Source: Roseburia sp. CAG:303 (GTDB lineage Bacteria; Bacillota; Clostridia; Lachnospirales; Lachnospiraceae). From it: DNA of 5,303 nt. The notes under the pieces were generated by a model. The model searched no databases. It worked only from the letters and a program-made list of their open reading frames with translations, and was not told the origin of the DNA. The stretch covers positions 1-5,303 of the forward strand of contig FR900184.1 of NCBI GenBank assembly GCA_000437755.1, in the 5' to 3' direction. Position numbers and translations under genes: made by a program. Within the stretch, counting starts at the first letter, position 1. Every line of letters starts with the position of its first letter. This document shows, piece after piece, positions 4,858 through 5,303 of this stretch.

Positions 4858-5303
4858 CTATTCCACAGTTATCACATCATCCAGCACATAATGAAATGTC
4901 GGTGCAGAACTTTTATCATTTTCCTTATATGCTTTTCGCAGGTCGTACACATCCTGGGGATTATCGGGATCCGTTCCTGTATAATCCCCCTGAAAGACTT
5001 CTATCTTTCCTTTTTCGAGCTGTTCTATTACTTCTCTGAGTTTTTCCTGTGTGCCTGCGGCACAGGTGAATTCATTGAGTTCGAGCATTTCCACCCAGTT
5101 TTCCTCAAATCCTGCCCCCAGATCGTTGCCATTTACATTTCCACGTATGGACTGTTCTATGGGTTTGTCGTTCAGAACTGCAGCTACTGCACCCATGATG
5201 TACGGCTGCCAGTTTATCTTACAGCCAGTCAGATATGTGGTCGGTGCTACATCTGTCATGCTCTGGTTATAGCTGATGAGGTAAACCGGCGTTCCTGCGG
5301 CGG
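4858..5303 (-). CDS. BMP/PnrA-family ABC transporter substrate-binding protein, C-terminal part
   Basis: The frame is open from the right edge (first full codon at 5301) to a TAG at 4858, giving 147 C-terminal residues; the start lies outside the window. The ATG at 5259 is internal, because the frame continues upstream with VYLISYNQS. Features resemble the basic membrane protein (Bmp/PnrA) family of extracytoplasmic lipoproteins that deliver nucleosides or related ligands to an ABC importer. These are the Y-N-x-x-M-x-x-x-A-P segment (residues 11-20), an N-W-x-x-Y segment near 30-34, an amphipathic helix around 84-99 followed by VFQGDYTG (102-109), and the terminal HYVLDDVITVE. The signal peptide and lipobox would be upstream and cannot be seen. 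Its GC content and codon use are clearly richer than the array. It is co-directional with the array and 196 bp from it; a functional link to CRISPR is not implied. The family call is from recognition, and the ligand is unknown. Confidence 0.75.
   Translation of the reverse strand, partial: AAGTPVYLISYNQSMTDVAPTTYLTGCKINWQPYIMGAVAAVLNDKPIEQSIRGNVNGNDLGAGFEENWVEMLELNEFTCAAGTQEKLREVIEQLEKGKIEVFQGDYTGTDPDNPQDVYDLRKAYKENDKSSAPTFHYVLDDVITVE

Noticed and set aside
4848..5039. Plus-strand frame of 63 codons across the leader edge and transporter gene end
   Set aside because: It is antisense to the BMP-type gene, with a composition typical of a shadow frame.
5131..5149. Repeat-like string ATTTACATTTCCACGTATG inside the transporter gene
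   Set aside because: It resembles the repeat start with two inserted bases, but lies in frame within a conserved-looking coding segment (RGNVNGN). There is no neighbouring spacer structure, so chance similarity is likelier than a decayed repeat.
5051..5272. Plus-strand frame of 73 codons opposite the transporter gene
   Set aside because: It is antisense to a well-supported minus-strand coding region and has no features of its own.

Overview
The window is dominated by one very long CRISPR array. It runs from the left edge, where the first repeat is cut, to position 4661. There are 72 repeat units of a 30-bp AT-rich repeat and 71 spacers of 33-38 bp, about 56 of them distinct. Read on the minus strand, the repeat ends in GTGGAATGTAAAT, which is the hallmark 3' end of clostridial type I-B repeats. 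The array is therefore most likely transcribed right to left, with its leader at 4662-4857. The oldest spacers and the far end of the array lie outside the window to the left. No cas gene is present here.

To the right of the leader, also on the minus strand, is the C-terminal 147 residues of a BMP/PnrA-type ABC-transporter substrate-binding protein (4858-5303, start outside the window). The style of this protein and the I-B-like repeat point to a Firmicute of class Clostridia, plausibly a gut Lachnospiraceae-type organism. This is inference; no marker gene is present.

Layout: 1-1460 mixed spacers, including a triplicated one; 1461-2015 one spacer repeated nine times in tandem; 2046-2309 a block with two copies of a spacer matching a universally conserved 23S rRNA segment; 2310-3095 single-copy spacers; 3096-3372 a triplicated spacer and a truncated repeat; 3340-3902 several spacers that are diverged versions of one another; 3903-4661 leader-proximal spacers with one duplication; 4662-4857 leader with a good sigma-A-type promoter and a possible 49-53-codon ORF whose stop codon lies inside the first repeat; 4858-5303 the BMP gene fragment.

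The most interesting observations are these: (i) a duplicated spacer derived from 23S rRNA, antisense to rRNA in the predicted crRNA; (ii) groups of spacers that differ mainly or only at synonymous codon positions, showing repeated sampling of the same protein-coding site from diverged invaders; (iii) a nine-fold tandem spacer amplification among many non-adjacent duplications; (iv) a small ORF running through the leader into the repeat; (v) a repeat that has lost its Cas6-side half.

Many open frames of 60-106 codons appear on the plus strand across the array. They arise because the repeat has no stop codon in any plus-strand frame, and they are not annotated as genes.
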